Shown in pieces: positions 60,984-64,000 of a stretch of DNA of 64,000 nucleotides. Every line of letters begins with the position of its first letter. The first letter of the stretch is position 1. The notes beneath the pieces are model-generated. The model saw only the letters and a program-made list of their open reading frames with translations. It had not been told where the DNA came from and made no database searches. The stretch lies in assembly GCA_014800815.1 (NCBI GenBank), contig JAAVFI010000011.1:22822-86821 (forward strand), written 5' to 3'. The position numbers and the translations under genes were made by a program. The stretch is from Bacteroidales bacterium. GTDB lineage: Bacteria > Bacteroidota > Bacteroidia > Bacteroidales > Muribaculaceae.

Positions 60984-61856
60984 TTAAAACGGCAACCCGC
61001 AGCCATAATTCTCCTCACAATCCTCTGCGACCTTATCCGGTTGGACATATCTAAAATCCTGAATCTTTTTACGATACTGAATTATAAGATTTTCATCGTC
61101 CAATTCCTTTCTACGCCTGTATGAGAGGTAGGAGAAATCGAGATCTTGTTCTATTCCCAAGAATCTGCGACCACAGAGGGTTGCTGCGATTCCTGTGGTC
61201 GACGAACCTGCAAAAGGATCAAGTATCCAATCACTCTTATTGGTGCTTGCGAGGATGATACGTGTGAGGAGTGCCAAAGGTTTCTGAGTAGGATGTTTGC
61301 CGCATGATTTCTCCCAGCGAGCAATTGCCGGAAGACGCCACACATCTGTCATCTGCTTCCCTTCATTGATTGCCTTCATCAACTCGTAATTATACTTATG
61401 TGGCACCTTAGGGAACTTTCTGGCCCAAATGATAAATTCTGTAGAATATGTGAAGAATCGGCAGGATATATTGGGTGGAGGATTAGTCTTCGCCCAAGTG
61501 ATAACATTCAGAATTTTATAGCCAAGTTCAGTCAACAGATTGGCTATTGCAAAAATATTATGATGAGTACCGGAAATCCAGATAGTTCCGTTATCCTTTA
61601 ATTTTTCACGACATAGAGTTAACCATTTTCTGTTAAACTCCATGATAGATTCCGGAGTACCGCCTTTATCCCATTCTCCCTTATCGACACAGATCACCTT
61701 TCCCGCATGATAACTAATTCCACCATTTGAAAGAAAATATGGAGGGTCTGCAAATATCATGTCGAATTTAAAATCAAACTGAGGGAGCACATCAAAACTA
61801 TCACCATGAACTATAGTGAAGGCTCTGTCGTCTGATTTATAGAATGGTTGTATCAT
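60984..61856 (-). CDS. dpnA: DpnA-type adenine-specific DNA methyltransferase
   Basis: The 290-residue beta-class N6-adenine methyltransferase has the catalytic DPPYFLSNGG near residue 36 before the SAM motif DPFAGSSTTGIAA near residue 218. This order and length match DpnA (M2.DpnII), which methylates GATC also on single strands. It is the last gene of the DpnII-type operon and follows the endonuclease gene by 24 nt. The operon is clearly AT-richer than recA and the PUL. Confidence 0.92.
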   Translation of the reverse strand: MIQPFYKSDDRAFTIVHGDSFDVLPQFDFKFDMIFADPPYFLSNGGISYHAGKVICVDKGEWDKGGTPESIMEFNRKWLTLCREKLKDNGTIWISGTHHNIFAIANLLTELGYKILNVITWAKTNPPPNISCRFFTYSTEFIIWARKFPKVPHKYNYELMKAINEGKQMTDVWRLPAIARWEKSCGKHPTQKPLALLTRIILASTNKSDWILDPFAGSSTTGIAATLCGRRFLGIEQDLDFSYLSYRRRKELDDENLIIQYRKKIQDFRYVQPDKVAEDCEENYGCGLPF

Positions 61857-61880
61857 TACTTGATTGCAGAGTGGTATTAA

Positions 61881-62709
61881 TCAATCATTTTTTACTATGG
61901 ATATAAATTCTTGAATGTTTGAGAGATTGTACACACTCGGAATATGAGCGAAAGCTTCTTCGAGTTTATTCCGAGCCGACTCCCAACCAATACCGTCTGT
62001 AATCCAAACGAATTCAAAGCCGGGAACAGCATTGATTTTAGGTGCCAGTTCAGAATAGGACCGGGCCACTTCATTGAGTTTAGACCCTCCGCCGGTATAG
62101 AAGTTTGCTTCGATAAGATAGGTTTTTTTCTTTAGTTTTGACTACAAAATCAAATCTCTTATTGTCAGCACCCAAAGCTTTAACTATCTCAGGAAACTCT
62201 GTATAATAGACTTCTTGCTCATAAGAGATGCCGTGTTTGTCAAAGATATTAGCTACAAGGTCCTCCATTATGTGGCCGCCTCTGTTTTTACGGGCATTAG
62301 AGTCCAGACCAACCTCTACTCCGAATACATAGTCCACAAGATTCTTGATCTGCTTTTTCTGGAAAACTTCAGTAAGTCCGGTGTCATTCAGAAATTTTGT
62401 CACAAGCTCGGGAGATGAGAAATAATCTGAGACGAGAAGTGTATCTCCATTCTCATCAATAGCTTTCTTTTTGTCTTTCGTACGAACTGCGATAAGAATA
62501 TCCAATACAGAGAATACCTTTGGATTTTCCTCCCATAGAAGTGCAACAGCTTTAGCCATATCTTCTTGACCTATAAGATAGTTAAGCTGATTGAGCTTTA
62601 TGGCGATTGAATCAACATTTGCCGCAACCTTCGGAAAATCCACATAGTCCTTAAGCGAAAAGTGGGTTTCTTTCAGAGGTTTCATAAAATCGTTAAAACG
62701 GTCAGTCAT
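61881..62709 (-). pseudogene. dpnII: DpnII-type GATC restriction endonuclease, frameshifted
   Basis: The first 200 or so residues (MTDRFNDFMKPLKETHFSLK to RFDFVVKTKEK) are in one frame, and the last part (TYLIEANFYTGGGSKLNEVA to FISIVKND) is in another. The break is at a run of seven A on the coding strand (seven T at 62123-62129); with six A the frame is whole at 275 residues. The KTYLIEANFYTGG stretch carries the catalytic region, so the broken product ending LSYRSKLLYRRRV is presumably inactive. The cause may be decay, phase variation or a homopolymer sequencing error. Confidence 0.88.
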
Positions 62710-63647
62710 ATCTTAAATAAAGATTGCGGAGCTCCTTGGAAGCACTCGTAGTTTCTAATTAATAATTCTGTAAGGATACCTCGCTTAGCCGGATTGGCAT
62801 TAATATTTCTTTTTGCATACACTCTTTCAATGAAAAAGTCCTGATAGAGTTCATCAAAGAAATTGTCATCGGCATTTCGGCCCTTGCAGTCGGAATTACT
62901 TAGAATTTCTCTGCATCCGTCAGCCGAAAGAGAAGAGTAGAATTCCTTCAGACGTATCTGCTCACTATCATCGAAAGACTCTTTTACATAGGAATTGAAA
63001 CTCGATGTAGCGTCCAAAGGTCTATAGGGAGGATCAAAGTAGAAGAATGTATAACCGTCGACATATTCACCGGTATGCGAAAAATCTCCATTAAGAATTT
63101 CTACTTTCTGCAGCAATTCACTATCGGCTATAAGCAGAGATTCATCACAAATAGTAGGATTGGAATATCTCCCGAACGGCACATTAAAACATCCCTTAGA
63201 GTTTTCTCTATACAGACCGTTAAAGCAAGTGCGGTTTAGGAATATCATATAAGCCGCTATCTCAATATCTGTAAGAACTTCAGAGTTAAAACGGGAACGT
63301 ACGTTTATAAAAAACTCTTTTTGAGCTTCTATACTTCCGGAACTTCTGAATTTCTCCTGCAAGTCACTCAGTAAATCAATCAGAGAATAAGGATTATCTC
63401 TGATGATGGTGTAGGTTTTAATTAAGTGAGAGTTGATATCGTTGATGATAGCTTTCTTAATGTTGGGATACTTTTGGAGCATAAAGAAGAGCATTGCCCC
63501 TCCTCCTACAAATGGCTCTATATAAGTTACGTTCTTCTCTCTTCCAAATGATTTCGGAAGAAAAGAATCTATGGTTGGCAGCAACTGAGTCTTGCCACCC
63601 GCCCATTTTAAGAAAGGCTTTGCCTTAATTTTTGAAATAGTCTGCAA
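62706..63647 (-). CDS. dpnM: Dam-type adenine methyltransferase DpnM
   Basis: The 313-residue alpha-class methyltransferase protects GATC. The SAM motif FLKWAGGKTQLLP is at residues 13-25, the family block YIEPFVGGGAMLFFML follows, and the catalytic motif is FYFDPPYRPLDAT. It opens the operon, overlaps the endonuclease gene by 4 nt (ATGA), and has a -7 box TACATTTG on the minus strand at 63800-63807 with a leader of about 145 nt. Confidence 0.95.
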   Translation of the reverse strand: MQTISKIKAKPFLKWAGGKTQLLPTIDSFLPKSFGREKNVTYIEPFVGGGAMLFFMLQKYPNIKKAIINDINSHLIKTYTIIRDNPYSLIDLLSDLQEKFRSSGSIEAQKEFFINVRSRFNSEVLTDIEIAAYMIFLNRTCFNGLYRENSKGCFNVPFGRYSNPTICDESLLIADSELLQKVEILNGDFSHTGEYVDGYTFFYFDPPYRPLDATSSFNSYVKESFDDSEQIRLKEFYSSLSADGCREILSNSDCKGRNADDNFFDELYQDFFIERVYAKRNINANPAKRGILTELLIRNYECFQGAPQSLFKI

Positions 63648-63910
63648 AATATTTACAAGCTAATCGCATATCAACGGCAAAAAAGTAATCCGAGGCATGG
63701 TCCAACCCGTAACGACTGTTTGCGTTGAATTTAGGGCATTGCAGCCATTTAAACTAATTCTTTATGGCCATTTTTCAGATTGTTATCGCTACTATACTGC
63801 AAATGTACGTAAAATTTATATAACCGGGAAATTCCCACATATTTTTGTTTCTCCGATACTATCTTCGCGGCTTGAAGGCATCTTAGCCTTAAAAAAGTTT
63901 AGTTGACTTC
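63648..63910. other. Divergent gap upstream of dpnM
   Basis: AT-rich DNA with the dpnM -7 box (63800-63807, minus strand). I see no RNA gene or repeat. The long leader of dpnM is uncommon in this window, where leaders are mostly 5-60 nt. Confidence 0.4.
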
Positions 63911-64000
63911 ATGTCACGCCGTTTCCTCGACATAACCGCAGAATTCGCTCGGTGGTTTGGCCGTTCCCTCCGTTGGTGGGAGCGTAATATCATATTCACC
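63911..64000 (+). CDS. Start of a gene cut by the window edge
   Basis: The frame runs from the ATG at 63911 to the last base, 30 codons, reading MSRRFLDITAEFARWFGRSL, then RWWERNIIFT. GC-rich codons like those of core genes suggest that it is real. Too short to name. Confidence 0.45.
   Translation, partial: MSRRFLDITAEFARWFGRSLRWWERNIIFT

Noticed and set aside
63697..63906. 69-codon plus-strand frame upstream of dpnM
   Set aside because: Low-complexity translation, and it overlaps the dpnM promoter.
1..64000. CRISPR arrays, rRNA and tRNA genes
   Set aside because: I found no evenly spaced direct repeats and no cloverleaf or rRNA signatures in the intergenic stretches.

Overview
The window is a piece of a Bacteroidales chromosome and most resembles the gut family Muribaculaceae. 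Support for this is the SusC/SusD pair with ECF sigma and FecR control, the ATP-type PEP carboxykinase, the Wza/Wzc-like polysaccharide exporters, the missing Shine-Dalgarno sequences, and the repeated Bacteroidetes promoter pattern TTG-N18 to N23-TAnnTTTG in front of most transcription units. The family assignment is an inference from gene style, not from a marker phylogeny.

Layout. 1-7.8 kb: a truncated secreted Fn3 protein, then a leftward lptD / FtsB-like / membrane protein / mutS operon and a small TPR gene. 7.9-14.7 kb: polysaccharide export (Wzc-like kinase, Wza-like pore), an ABC exporter and an rRNA m5C methyltransferase. 14.8-15.6 kb: a Phd/RelE-type toxin-antitoxin cassette between 16-bp direct repeats. 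15.6-21.3 kb: a tripartite RND efflux operon. 21.4-26.3 kb: dgt, a TPM protein, rsmA and mgtE. 26.3-32.8 kb: a leftward run of acyltransferase, ComF, a small membrane protein, DUF1573, meaB and a SWIM-SNF2 helicase. 33.2-39.1 kb: pckA, an orphan antitoxin, an AT-rich island with a DUF3800 protein and a possible nuclease toxin, then a MazG-like gene, deoC and two small membrane proteins.

39.1-40.0 kb is a long AT-rich non-coding stretch with clustered TTATCAACA-type boxes and is my candidate for the replication origin. To its right are a DXS-like synthase, an AraC regulator, an ECF-sigma operon of unknown role, a MATE transporter, a TPR membrane protein, cdd, tyrS and a DUF2007 gene. 49.5-59.5 kb is a compact polysaccharide-utilisation locus: ECF sigma, FecR, STN-containing SusC, SusD, a duplicated-domain lipoprotein, a GH16 beta-glucanase and a two-repeat protein with a type IX secretion-like tail. 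The last part holds recA and an AT-rich DpnII-type GATC restriction-modification operon whose endonuclease gene is frameshifted in an A7 run.

The most unusual items are: two 164-bp fold-back elements with AAGTAAGTC/GACTTACTT ends that sit against gene ends, plus partial copies elsewhere; the candidate oriC; the DUF3800 + BECR-like pair; a short promoter-to-terminator unit that looks like a small RNA; and the toxin-antitoxin cassette flanked by direct repeats. All calls are from reading the sequence; no database search was run.
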